Shown: in pieces, positions 17,949-26,158 of the stretch
How the letters are laid out: each line of letters opens with the position of its first letter
Position numbering within the stretch: position 1 is the first letter of the stretch
Assembly: GCA_964500415.1 (NCBI GenBank)
Contig: CAZCOB010000015.1
Coordinates: 1 to 44,893, forward strand
Direction: 5' to 3'
DNA from: JAFGPF01 sp964500415
GTDB lineage: Bacteria > Chloroflexota > Dehalococcoidia > Dehalococcoidales > RBG-16-60-22
Length of the DNA: 44,893 bases
Notes under the pieces: model-generated
Told to the model about the DNA's origin: nothing
The model's input: the letters and a program-made list of their open reading frames with translations, nothing else
Database searches by the model: none
Made by a program: the position numbers and the translations under genes

Positions 17949-19842
17949 CAGGACAGCGATAGCCGCTGCCTTTCAGGAGATAAAGGAGCGCGCCGAATCA
18001 CACTGGCGGGAGCTGGGAGAGGGCAGGCCCGTTATCATGGTCGGCGCGGCTACCTGCGGTCGCGCCGCCGGCGCTCTAGAAGTACTTCAAGCCTTCCGAG
18101 AAGAGGTCAAGAAGCGTAACCTCGACTGCCCGGTAATGGAGGTCGGCTGCATGGGGCACTGCTACGCCGAACCCATCGTCATTATCAGCAAGCCGGGCTA
18201 TCCGCCCGTATGCTACGGCTACGTCAACCCGGTTATCGCCGAGAGGCTGGTCAGGGAGTTTATCCTCGGGGATAATCCCTGCCCCGAGTCCGTCCTCGGC
18301 GCCCTGGAACCCAACGACTTTCTCCCCAGCTTTGAGGACTTTCCCCGGGCGCAGCACGAGCAGAAAATTATCCTGAAAAATTGCGGACACATCGACCCCA
18401 CCGATATTGAGCACTATATCGCCGGCGGCGGCTACGCCGCCCTGGTTAAGGCCCTCGAAACGAAACCGGAAGATGTCGTGGTAGAGGTAGAAAGGTCGGG
18501 GCTGAGAGGAAGGGGTGGGGCAGGCTTCCCGGCCGGCCGGAAGTGGCGGTACGCTCGGGAGGCCAGAGGTCGGCCGAAGTATATCATCTGCAACGCCGAC
18601 GAGGGTGACCCTGGAGCTTTCATGGACCGCTCCATACTGGAGAGCGACCCTCACTCGGTCATCGAGGGCATGGTTATCGCCGGCTATGCGGTCGGCGCCC
18701 GCTACGGATATATCTACGTCCGCGCCGAATACCCGCTGGCGGTAGAAAGGCTAGAAATAGCCTTGAAACAGGCGAAAAAGCTTAAGCTGACCGGCACAAA
18801 CATACTGGGCAGCGATTTCAGCTTCGATATCGGTCTGTTTCACGGCTCCGGGGCTTTTGTCTGCGGAGAAGAAACCGCCCTTATCGCCTCACTGGAGGGT
18901 CGGGCTGGTATGCCCAACCACCGTCCACCCTATCCTACCGCTCGGGGACTTCTCGGCAAACCGACCGTCGTTAATAACGTCAAGACGTTGGCCTTCGTAC
19001 GCCATATCATCGGCCGGGGCGCCGGCTGGTTTAAGAGAATCGGCATTAAAAACAGCCCGGGCACGGCCGTCTTCGCCCTGGCGGGCAAGATAGTTAATAC
19101 CGGTCTGGTCGAGGTGCCCATGGGCACCACCCTGCGCCAGATTATCTTCGAGGTCGGCAGCGGTATCCCCAAAGGTAAGAAATTCAAGGCCGTCCAGATA
19201 GGCGGCCCTTCCGGCGGCTGCCTGCCCGAGTCGGCCCTCGATTTATCGGTCGATTTCGACTCCCTTCAAGAGGCCGGTGCCATGATGGGCTCCGGCGGTA
19301 TGGTCGTCCTCGACGAGGACGACTGCATGGTGGAAATTGCCCGCTACTTCCTGGAGTTCACCCAGCGGGAGTCCTGCGGCAAGTGCACTTTTTGCCGGCT
19401 GGGCACCCGGCAGATGCTGGAAGTACTGACCGACTTTACTCAGGGTAAAGGCACGATGGAAGACCTGGATACACTGGAGCAACTGGCGAAAGAAGTTAAG
19501 GCGGGGTCGCTATGCGGCCTGGGCCAGACGGCCCCCAACCCGATACTGACCACCCTGCGCTACTTCCGCGACGAATACGAAGAGCATATCAAGCTGGGCA
19601 GGTGCCCGGCCCTGATGTGCCTGCACCTCATCGCTTACTACATCCTCCCCGACAAGTGCGAGCGCTCCTGCGACGCGTGCGTCGGCACCTGCACCGTAGA
19701 GGCAATCAGCCCCAACAAGAAGCGAATCAAGGTAATCGACCAGGAGAAGTGCGTCAAGTGCGGCACCTGCCTGACCTCATGTCCGCCGCAATACAACGCT
19801 ATCATCAAGCTATCGCCGCCGAGCGAGGTGCCCGCCAAATGA
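17935..19842 (+). CDS. nuoF: NADH-binding flavoprotein subunit (NuoF/HydB/HoxF-like) with fused ferredoxin domains
   Basis: The protein (635 residues from the TTG at 17935) has an N-terminal [2Fe-2S] thioredoxin-like domain (1-100; Cys41, Cys72, Cys76), an FMN/NADH core with GRGGAGFPAGRKW (192-204), NADEGDPGAFMDR and CGEETALIASLEG, an SLBB domain and an N3-type cluster CGKCTFC. A C-terminal ferredoxin-like part follows, with CERSCDACVGTC and CVKCGTCLTSCP. This is the architecture of hydrogenase and formate dehydrogenase diaphorase subunits, not of respiratory complex I. The TTG overlaps nuoE by 14 nt; an in-frame upstream ATG at 17842 would read 31 residues in nuoE with no domain match. Confidence 0.92.
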   Translation: MKTANRTAIAAAFQEIKERAESHWRELGEGRPVIMVGAATCGRAAGALEVLQAFREEVKKRNLDCPVMEVGCMGHCYAEPIVIISKPGYPPVCYGYVNPVIAERLVREFILGDNPCPESVLGALEPNDFLPSFEDFPRAQHEQKIILKNCGHIDPTDIEHYIAGGGYAALVKALETKPEDVVVEVERSGLRGRGGAGFPAGRKWRYAREARGRPKYIICNADEGDPGAFMDRSILESDPHSVIEGMVIAGYAVGARYGYIYVRAEYPLAVERLEIALKQAKKLKLTGTNILGSDFSFDIGLFHGSGAFVCGEETALIASLEGRAGMPNHRPPYPTARGLLGKPTVVNNVKTLAFVRHIIGRGAGWFKRIGIKNSPGTAVFALAGKIVNTGLVEVPMGTTLRQIIFEVGSGIPKGKKFKAVQIGGPSGGCLPESALDLSVDFDSLQEAGAMMGSGGMVVLDEDDCMVEIARYFLEFTQRESCGKCTFCRLGTRQMLEVLTDFTQGKGTMEDLDTLEQLAKEVKAGSLCGLGQTAPNPILTTLRYFRDEYEEHIKLGRCPALMCLHLIAYYILPDKCERSCDACVGTCTVEAISPNKKRIKVIDQEKCVKCGTCLTSCPPQYNAIIKLSPPSEVPAK

Positions 19843-20507
19843 AGAACGTAACGCTGACCATCGACGGGAAAAAGATAACCGCCCGCGCCGGCGAGAAGCT
19901 GCTCTGGGTGGCGCTGGAGAACGATATCTATATTCCCAACCTGTGCGCTATCAGGGATAAACCGGAGCCGAGCGCCTCCTGCCGCCTGTGCTTCGTGGAG
20001 ATAGAAGGCGTCAGTAAGCCGGTCACCGCCTGCACCGTGGACGTGACCGACGGCATGGTGGTGAACACCAGGGGCGAAAAGGCGCTGGCGCTGGCGCGAA
20101 CAGGCTTCGAGCTGCTGATGGCGTCGCACGCCCTTGACTGCGCCCACTGCCCGGCCAACGGCGCCTGCGAGCTCCAGAAAATCGCGCGCCACCTGAAAGT
20201 CAGCCTGAAAACGAAGCGGTTCCGGCTGCTGCTGAGAGACCTGCCCGTGGACGACAGCAACCCGCTTTTTACCTACGACCCGAACAAGTGCGTTCTCTGC
20301 GGACGCTGCATCTGGGCATGCCGCCACGATATCCAATCGGGCGTCTTCGGGTTCGCGCACCGGGGCTTCGATAGAGTGATGACTACCTTCGCCGATGAGC
20401 CGATAGGCAGGGACAGGTGCCTGGACTGTACCAGATGCGTCGAGGTATGCCCCACGGGGGCGCTTACGCTAAAGGATGGGAAAAAGCCGTCAGTAAACAA
20501 GGTCTGA
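19839..20507 (+). CDS. HoxU/NuoG-like ferredoxin subunit
   Basis: The 222-residue protein has an N-terminal [2Fe-2S] domain (Cys36, Cys48, Cys51, Cys65), a His-Cys3 cluster (His97, Cys101, Cys104, Cys110) and two [4Fe-4S] motifs, CVLCGRCIWAC (151-161) and CLDCTRCVEVC (194-204). It stops where the catalytic domain of NuoG, HydA or FdhA would begin, so it is a stand-alone HoxU-type electron carrier. The ATG at 19839 overlaps the nuoF stop (ATGA). A catalytic hydrogenase or formate dehydrogenase subunit must be encoded elsewhere. Confidence 0.9.
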   Translation: MKNVTLTIDGKKITARAGEKLLWVALENDIYIPNLCAIRDKPEPSASCRLCFVEIEGVSKPVTACTVDVTDGMVVNTRGEKALALARTGFELLMASHALDCAHCPANGACELQKIARHLKVSLKTKRFRLLLRDLPVDDSNPLFTYDPNKCVLCGRCIWACRHDIQSGVFGFAHRGFDRVMTTFADEPIGRDRCLDCTRCVEVCPTGALTLKDGKKPSVNKV

Positions 20508-20535
20508 CTAATCTCCGGCTGCTTCGCTGTTTAAA

Positions 20536-20662
20536 CCTCACCCCCTGTGTTTTTTAGTGAACCTATCCCCCTGTGTCCCCCTTCCCTTAGGAATTTGATG
20601 AAGGGAAGGGGGAAATTATAAGGAAAGAGGGGTTTCACCCCTCTTAGACACCCCTTTTGGGG
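20536..20662 (+). repeat. Intergenic repeat module 1, copy b
   Basis: It starts CCTCACCCCC and has a 12-bp stem (CCCCCTTCCCTT at 20577-20588 with 20601-20612), then AAGAGGGG/CCCCTCTT (20625-20632 with 20638-20645) and a short CCCC-TTTT-GGGG hairpin. It lies between convergent genes and may serve as a bidirectional terminator, but there is no long T-tract. Confidence 0.75.
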
Positions 20663-20704
20663 TATTGACGTCCCTCTTTCGTAAAGAGGGATAAGAGGGA
20701 GATT

Positions 20705-20778
20705 TATTCCACGGGCTAAGCCGAGAATGATGCGAGGGCGGTTTGGGTGGGAATAGATAACAACGAGGGGGGTGGGGT
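20705..20778 (+). repeat. Intergenic repeat module 2, copy d
   Basis: AAGCC (20718-20722) and GGTTT (20740-20744) pair across 17 nt. An outer helix TATTCCAC/GTGGGAATA can also form. It begins about 45 nt after module 1 copy b. Confidence 0.75.
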
Positions 20779-20794
20779 GGCGAACTAAATAAGC

Positions 20795-22645
20795 TTAATA
20801 CAGCACTCTATCGTCGCCGACGCGCCGGGTTATTTTCTCCCTGTCCAGGTACTCCAACAATGCCTGGGCGTACTTGCGGCTCGCCCCGAACATATCCCTC
20901 ACCCCGCCGAGGCTCACCTTGCCGTTGGCTTTAATCTGTGCCGTAATTTTAGCCAGCATCTCGTCGTAGGCTGCCTTCGAGAAAACGACGCTATCGCTGA
21001 CTTTCACCGCTCTGCCCTGCTCGATGAGCATGGTTAACAGGTCGGGCTCAGGTATAAGCTCGCTGGGGGGCGCGTAAGGGTTGTCCGCCAGGGATTTCAG
21101 GAAAATGTCGATTTTCGCCTGCTGTGCCGGGGTCAGCTTCACGCTGTGGGAAGGCAGGCGAAGATAACCGCCTTCTTCGACCAGCTCGCCCCGGCTGATA
21201 AGGTTCGCCAGCGCCGCCGCGACATAGCTGCCCAGCTTCAATCGACTCGTCAGTTCCACTTTGGGCATGCCGGTACGGGCCGGGAACCGGCGATGGTATT
21301 CCGCCAGCACCGCCGTCGCTTTACCGGCCAGTTGCTCCCAGCCTGACGCCGTTAGCAGTGACCTCTGCTTGCCTTGGCCAATGGCGACCAGGCTTCCCTC
21401 TCGGATAAGCGACTCTATAGCCGACCCTGCTTCATCGGCCGGAAGATTGCCCTGCGCTACCAGGGCGGAGAGTTCCAGGGGCTGCTTCGTCTCCAGCAGC
21501 GCCATAATCGCCTCTTCGGCGGTGCCCCCTTCCCTCGCCGTCAGATTCCGGATAACCTCGGGGCGAAAGCGCCGCAGTCTTCTGGCCTGGGTATCGATAA
21601 TCCCGCCGCCGCCCAGCGTTTCCATGGGAGAGCGGATGATGTAGCGGTCGCCTTTTATGGCCGCTACCGGCCTGTCAAGCGTCAGTTGCGCCCAGGTAGA
21701 GACTCCCGGCTTGAGTTCGTCCCCTTCCAGCAGGCGTACCTTGGCCATTGTTTCCGCCGCGCCGGTATGAAAGCTGACCGTGGTACCGTGCCGTATCGGA
21801 CGCTGCAAATACGAGATGAGCTTGAGCTTGACCGTTACCATCCTGGTGGGCTTGAGCCAGCCGGGCTTCGTTACCACGTCGCCGCGCTGCAGCTGGGCGG
21901 TATTTACCCCCACTAGGTTGGCCGCCACCCGACTGCCCGGAGTGGCGGTATCGATTTTTGTTTTATGCGTCTGCAGGCCGCGCAGTCGTGATTTCAGGCC
22001 GGAGGGCTCAATCCCCACCTCCTGCCCCACCGAAAGCGTGCCGTCAATCAGGGTCCCGGTGACTACCGTGCCGGAGCCGGACATGGTGAAAATTCTGTCG
22101 ATGGAGAGTCGCGGGCGCCCCAGGTCTTGCCGGGGCTCGGTAGTATCCAGCAATCCATCGATGGCGGCCACCAGCTCCGGCAGTCCCTCGCCGGACAGCG
22201 CCGAGACAGACAGAATGTCGGCCCCGGCTATAGACGTTTCGCTGATTATCTCCTCGACTTCCATCCTGACCAGGCTCAGGAGTTCATCGTCCACCAGGTC
22301 TTTCTTGGTGATGACGACGATTCCCCGCCGCACCCCGATTAAGTCCAGGATGGCCAGGTGCTCTCTCGTCTGCGGCATGATGCCTTCGTTAGCGGCCACG
22401 ATGAGCAGGGCGAGGTCGATGCCGCCGACGCCCGCCAGCATGTTCTTGACGAAGCGCTCGTGGCCGGGCACGTCCACGATGCCTACCTCCCGCCCGCTCG
22501 GTAGCTTGAGCCAAGCAAAACCGAGGTCGATGGTCATGCCCCGCTCCTTTTCCTCCCGCAGGCGGTCGGGGTCTATCCCGGTGAGTGCCTGAACGAGGAC
22601 GGATTTACCGTGGTCGATGTGACCGGCCGTACCCAGTACGTACAT
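20795..22645 (-). CDS. selB: Selenocysteine-specific elongation factor SelB
   Basis: SelB delivers Sec-tRNA to UGA codons that carry a SECIS hairpin. The 616-residue protein has an EF-Tu-like G domain with GHIDHGKS (8-15), DVPGHERFVKNM and TKKDLVD, followed by domains II and III and a C-terminal array of winged helices (about 360-616) that bind the SECIS RNA. Length and domain order match bacterial SelB. It lies 17 nt after selA on the same strand. Its presence implies selenoproteins in this genome, though none is seen in the window. Confidence 0.96.
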   Translation of the reverse strand: MYVLGTAGHIDHGKSVLVQALTGIDPDRLREEKERGMTIDLGFAWLKLPSGREVGIVDVPGHERFVKNMLAGVGGIDLALLIVAANEGIMPQTREHLAILDLIGVRRGIVVITKKDLVDDELLSLVRMEVEEIISETSIAGADILSVSALSGEGLPELVAAIDGLLDTTEPRQDLGRPRLSIDRIFTMSGSGTVVTGTLIDGTLSVGQEVGIEPSGLKSRLRGLQTHKTKIDTATPGSRVAANLVGVNTAQLQRGDVVTKPGWLKPTRMVTVKLKLISYLQRPIRHGTTVSFHTGAAETMAKVRLLEGDELKPGVSTWAQLTLDRPVAAIKGDRYIIRSPMETLGGGGIIDTQARRLRRFRPEVIRNLTAREGGTAEEAIMALLETKQPLELSALVAQGNLPADEAGSAIESLIREGSLVAIGQGKQRSLLTASGWEQLAGKATAVLAEYHRRFPARTGMPKVELTSRLKLGSYVAAALANLISRGELVEEGGYLRLPSHSVKLTPAQQAKIDIFLKSLADNPYAPPSELIPEPDLLTMLIEQGRAVKVSDSVVFSKAAYDEMLAKITAQIKANGKVSLGGVRDMFGASRKYAQALLEYLDREKITRRVGDDRVLY

Positions 22646-22662
22646 GATGAAACACTACTACG

Positions 22663-24036
22663 CTATTTTTGCTGCCCTATTGTGTCCCGCAGCGATTTTA
22701 TAATAATCTCGTCTTCCTCCGGGAGAACCGTGCGCGGGTCGAGGAGGAGCAAATCTTTGTCGATTCGCCCTATCACCGGCACTTCCCGGAGGCGGAGACG
22801 CTCGCTGATTGCCTTGGCCGTGTTCCTGCCGCTCCCGCCGATAGCCACCAGTCTGGTCGGTAGACTCCCACCGGGCAAGCTGCCGCCGCCCACCATGGTC
22901 TCCCCCGGTATCACCATGCCCGTACTTCCAACAGCTTTCTTCCAGAGTCCGGCGCGCCGCTCGATATCCTCCAGCGGTGCGGCAATCATACGCCACACCG
23001 GGATTTTCGCGGTAGCTTCTTCCTTGAGATAGTGAAGCAGCGTGACTGTTAGGCCGGCCAGCCGCGTCTTGTCGATGCGCACGGCGCGTGCCAGCGGGTG
23101 TTTTCTCAGCCTGTCGACGTATTGCTTTTTACCGACGATAATACCTGCCTGCGGCCCGCCCACGAGCTTATCGCCGGAGAAAAAGGTCAGTGCGGCACCG
23201 GCGCGTACGCTCTGCTGTACCATGGGTTCCGCGGCGAGTCCATAAACGCTCGTATCCAGGAAGCAGCCGCTGCCGAGGTCGTCCAGCACAAAGATATCGT
23301 TCTTTTTACCGATTTCCACCAGTTCTTCCAGGGTGACTTCGCTGGTGAATCCCATCAGGCGGAAATTACTGGAGTGCACCCGCATCAGGGCGGCCGTTCG
23401 CTCGGTTATAGCCTGCTCGAAGTCGCGGGCATAGGTGCAGTTGGTCGTCCCCACCTCCACCAGTTTGGCGCCGCTCTGTCTCATGACATCGGGGATGCGA
23501 AAGCCGCCGCCGATTTCCACCGCCTGTCCCCGGGAGACGATTACTTCCTTCCGGCGTGTCAGGGCGGTCAGTCCCAGCAGTACCCCTGAGGCGTTGTTGT
23601 TGACGACGATGGCTGCCTCGGCGCCGGTAAGCTGGCACAGGAGCCCCTCCACGTGGACGAGTCGCTCCCCCCTGGAGCCGCTTTCCAGCTTGAACTCAAG
23701 GTTGGAATATCCCTCGCTGACCGCCTTCATGGTTGCCAGCGACTCCTGGCTGAGGGGGGCGCGGCCCAGGTTAGTATGGATTATCACTCCGGAGGCATTA
23801 ATAACACGCCGTAGCGTCGGCTTTTCCAGGGCCTCCAGACCGTTCAGCACCGATTTCACTATATCATCCATTGAAGAGCACGGCTTACCCGCCGCAATAG
23901 ATAGGCGCTCGCTCTCCAGTCGCTGCCGTATCACGCTTACCAGCAGGTCGTGCGGATATCCCACGCTGAGCTTGACCAGCCTTTCGTCGGCAAGCACCTT
24001 ATCCACGCCGGGCAGTTTCCGAAACTCTGTCTCCAC
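22663..24036 (-). CDS. selA: L-seryl-tRNA(Sec) selenium transferase SelA
   Basis: SelA is a PLP enzyme that turns Ser-tRNA(Sec) into Sec-tRNA(Sec). From the GTG at 24036 the protein has 457 residues and starts METEFRKLPGVDKVLADERL, the usual SelA N-terminus. It contains INASGVIIHTNLGRAPLS (79-96) and the PLP lysine in FFSGDKLVGGPQAGII (Lys290). The reading frame is open for a further 191 codons upstream, but that stretch is antisense to the Rrf2 gene and has no SelA similarity. selA-selB form an operon. Confidence 0.95.
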   Translation of the reverse strand: METEFRKLPGVDKVLADERLVKLSVGYPHDLLVSVIRQRLESERLSIAAGKPCSSMDDIVKSVLNGLEALEKPTLRRVINASGVIIHTNLGRAPLSQESLATMKAVSEGYSNLEFKLESGSRGERLVHVEGLLCQLTGAEAAIVVNNNASGVLLGLTALTRRKEVIVSRGQAVEIGGGFRIPDVMRQSGAKLVEVGTTNCTYARDFEQAITERTAALMRVHSSNFRLMGFTSEVTLEELVEIGKKNDIFVLDDLGSGCFLDTSVYGLAAEPMVQQSVRAGAALTFFSGDKLVGGPQAGIIVGKKQYVDRLRKHPLARAVRIDKTRLAGLTVTLLHYLKEEATAKIPVWRMIAAPLEDIERRAGLWKKAVGSTGMVIPGETMVGGGSLPGGSLPTRLVAIGGSGRNTAKAISERLRLREVPVIGRIDKDLLLLDPRTVLPEEDEIIIKSLRDTIGQQK

Positions 24037-24144
24037 AGGCCTTATTCTACACAATAAACGGCGATACTTCAAAGTTGACAGTGATTTTATTTGATGATAA
24101 ACTGAATAAAGTTTACTATTTTGGTCAACAATGGAGACTGGATA

Positions 24145-24582
24145 TTGAAGCTTTCCACGAGGGCTAGATACGGCACCAGGGCGCTTCTGGACCTGGCGTG
24201 TCATGTAAGCGAAAAACCGGTACAGCTTAAAGACATCGCTGGCCGACAGGATATTTCGCTGCACTACCTGGAGCACATCATCACGCCGCTGGTAGGCGCC
24301 GGAATCATCCGGAGTATCCGCGGTGTCCGCGGCGGCCTGCGGCTTACCAGGAACCCGAAAGACGTTAAACTCAGCGAGGTGATTCAACTCCTCGAAGGCG
24401 ATATGAGGCCGGTGGATTGCATCGATAATCCCGCAAGCTGTGGCCGCGCCGGCTTCTGTGTTACCCGGGATGTCTGGTGTGACGTAACAAAGGCCATCGA
24501 TGCCGCGCTGGACTCCGTAACCCTTCAGGACCTGCTGGAGAAACAGAAACGAAAAGAAACATCGGTGAAGCGGAGCGCATAA
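24145..24582 (+). CDS. Rrf2/IscR-family transcriptional regulator
   Basis: The 145-residue protein starts LKLSTRARYGTRALLDLA, the standard Rrf2 opening, with TTG at 24145 and GGAG 8 nt upstream. A winged helix (1-80) includes GIIRSIRGVRGGLRL. Three Cys in CIDNPASCGRAGFC are spaced x6 and x5, close to the Fe-S ligands of IscR, so an iron-sulfur sensor is likely. It is followed by cysE, suggesting control of cysteine or Fe-S supply, as CymR and IscR do in other bacteria. Confidence 0.93.
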   Translation: MKLSTRARYGTRALLDLACHVSEKPVQLKDIAGRQDISLHYLEHIITPLVGAGIIRSIRGVRGGLRLTRNPKDVKLSEVIQLLEGDMRPVDCIDNPASCGRAGFCVTRDVWCDVTKAIDAALDSVTLQDLLEKQKRKETSVKRSA

Positions 24583-24654
24583 TAAATAGGGTATAATTGA
24601 TATATACAAAACCGGTATAGATTAATTACCATAAGTAAAAAGGGCAGACCTTAA

Positions 24655-25362
24655 GTGTTTAGCAACCTGAGAGAAGATATTAAAACAGTATTCGCTAAAG
24701 ACCCGGCCGCCAGGAGCGTTCTCGAGGTTATTTGCTGCTACCCGGGCCTGCATGCCCTGTGGGCGCACCGCGTGGCGCACTTTCTCTGGAGGCACAGGTT
24801 CTATCTTATAGCCCGCCTTATTTCCCATATCAGTCGCTTTTTCACGGGAATAGAAATCCACCCCGGCGCCGTTATCGGCCGCCGTTGCTTTATCGACCAC
24901 GGTTCCGGTGTGGTCATCGGGGAGACCAGCGAAATAGGCGACGATGTTCTGCTGTACCAGGGAGTGGTGCTGGGCGGAACGACCCTGGAAAAGAAAAAAC
25001 GCCACCCCACCCTGGGCAACGGTGTCGAGATGGGGAGCGGGGCGATAGCCCTGGGGGCGATTACCATCGGCGACGGTGCCCGCGTCGGCTCGAGCTCGGT
25101 GGTTATCAGGTCGGTCCCGCCGGGAGTCACGGTCGTGGGTATCCCCGGCAGGGTGGTCACCAAACGCGAGAAACCGGCCATGGACCTGGAGCACGGCAAA
25201 CTGCCCGACCCTGTTTCCGAGGCTATCAAGGGCATTATGGAAGACCGGCACCGCCTGGAAGAGAGGTTAAAACGGCTGGAGGATTTTCTCGGTAGAGCTG
25301 CTGTTGAGCAGGAACCCAGACAAAGTAAAAAACATAGCAAAAATCAACCGGAAGTCCCGTAA
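24655..25362 (+). CDS. cysE: Serine O-acetyltransferase
   Basis: CysE makes O-acetylserine for cysteine synthesis. The 235-residue protein has the N-terminal helical part and left-handed beta-helix hexapeptide repeats, with GIEIHPGAVIGRRCFIDHG, GETSEIGDDV and YQGVVLGGTTLEKKKRHPTLGN. The start is GTG at 24655. The C-terminal tail after about residue 200 is charged and helical, longer than in short bacterial forms. cysK is not in the window. Confidence 0.95.
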   Translation: MFSNLREDIKTVFAKDPAARSVLEVICCYPGLHALWAHRVAHFLWRHRFYLIARLISHISRFFTGIEIHPGAVIGRRCFIDHGSGVVIGETSEIGDDVLLYQGVVLGGTTLEKKKRHPTLGNGVEMGSGAIALGAITIGDGARVGSSSVVIRSVPPGVTVVGIPGRVVTKREKPAMDLEHGKLPDPVSEAIKGIMEDRHRLEERLKRLEDFLGRAAVEQEPRQSKKHSKNQPEVP

Positions 25363-25381
25363 AACGGAAGGAGTCAGCATC

Positions 25382-26158
25382 ATGGATAAGTTCAGTCCCG
25401 TCGGGGAAAAGGTCATCACCCGCGCCATAGTATCCGAGTTTGCCCGGGAGTTTGATGAGTATGTGGAGAGCGACTGTATCATCGTTGGCGGTGGCCCCAG
25501 CGGACTGGTTGCCGGACGCAATATCGCCAGGGCCGGAAAAAAGGTGGTAATCATCGAACGCAATAACTACCTCGGCGGCGGTTTCTGGAGTGGGGGCTAC
25601 CTCATGCCCAAGGTAACCGTCAGGCACCCCGGCGAAAAACTGCTCGACGAACTGAGCGTGCCTTATAAAATCGTCGCCGAAGGACTGGCCGTCTGCGATG
25701 CCCCCCACGCCTGTGCCAGCCTTATTGCCGCCGCCTGCGCCGCCGGCGTTAAAATTATCAATATGACTATGCTCGAAGACCTGGTCGTTAAAGAAGGCCG
25801 GGTGTGCGGGGCCGTCATTAACTGGTCGCCGGTGGCCTTCCTGCCGCGCCAGTTAGCCGCCCTCGACCCCGTCGCTATCGAAGCGCCGTTCCTCATCGAT
25901 GCTACCGGCCACGATGCTACCGTGGTGAAAAAGCTGGAGCAGCGCGGCCTGATAAAGACCAAGGGCGAAGGCGCCCTGTGGATTGAGAAGTCGGAAGACC
26001 TTATCGTGGAGCACACCGGGGAGTGTTTTTCCGGCTTAATCGTCACCGGCATGGCGGTCGGCACCGTCTACGGACTGCCCCGGATGGGCCCCACCTTCGG
26101 CTCCATGTTCCTCTCTGGCGAGGCCGCGGCTAGAGTTGTCCTCGAGAAATTGAAGTAA
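25382..26158 (+). CDS. thi4: Thi4-type thiazole synthase
   Basis: Thi4 builds the ADP-thiazole precursor of thiamine from NAD and glycine. The 258-residue protein starts at ATG 25382, 10 nt after AAGGAG, and has the dinucleotide fold GGGPSG (37-42), the E-R-NNYLGGG turn and the IDATGHDA motif (172-179). Length and lack of a plant-type N-terminus match the archaeal/anaerobe form that uses external sulfide. The residue two before the conserved Asp-Pro (DP, 162-163), Cys in yeast and His in methanogen enzymes, is Ala160 here. It overlaps mnmA by one nucleotide (TAATG). Confidence 0.9.
   Translation: MDKFSPVGEKVITRAIVSEFAREFDEYVESDCIIVGGGPSGLVAGRNIARAGKKVVIIERNNYLGGGFWSGGYLMPKVTVRHPGEKLLDELSVPYKIVAEGLAVCDAPHACASLIAAACAAGVKIINMTMLEDLVVKEGRVCGAVINWSPVAFLPRQLAALDPVAIEAPFLIDATGHDATVVKKLEQRGLIKTKGEGALWIEKSEDLIVEHTGECFSGLIVTGMAVGTVYGLPRMGPTFGSMFLSGEAAARVVLEKLK

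Noticed and set aside
20508..20794. selC (tRNA-Sec) in the gap between the diaphorase and selB genes
   Set aside because: No acceptor/T-arm pattern or GGTTCGA-like loop was seen here or in other gaps. The hairpins belong to repeat modules 1 and 2.
24037..24609. Open upstream extension of the selA frame for 191 codons
   Set aside because: It is antisense to the well-supported Rrf2 gene and carries no SelA-like sequence. The GTG at 24036 gives the standard SelA N-terminus.
25304..25381. Upstream ATG for Thi4 at 25304
   Set aside because: It overlaps cysE and adds a basic, unconserved segment. The ATG at 25382 has an AAGGAG site at good distance.
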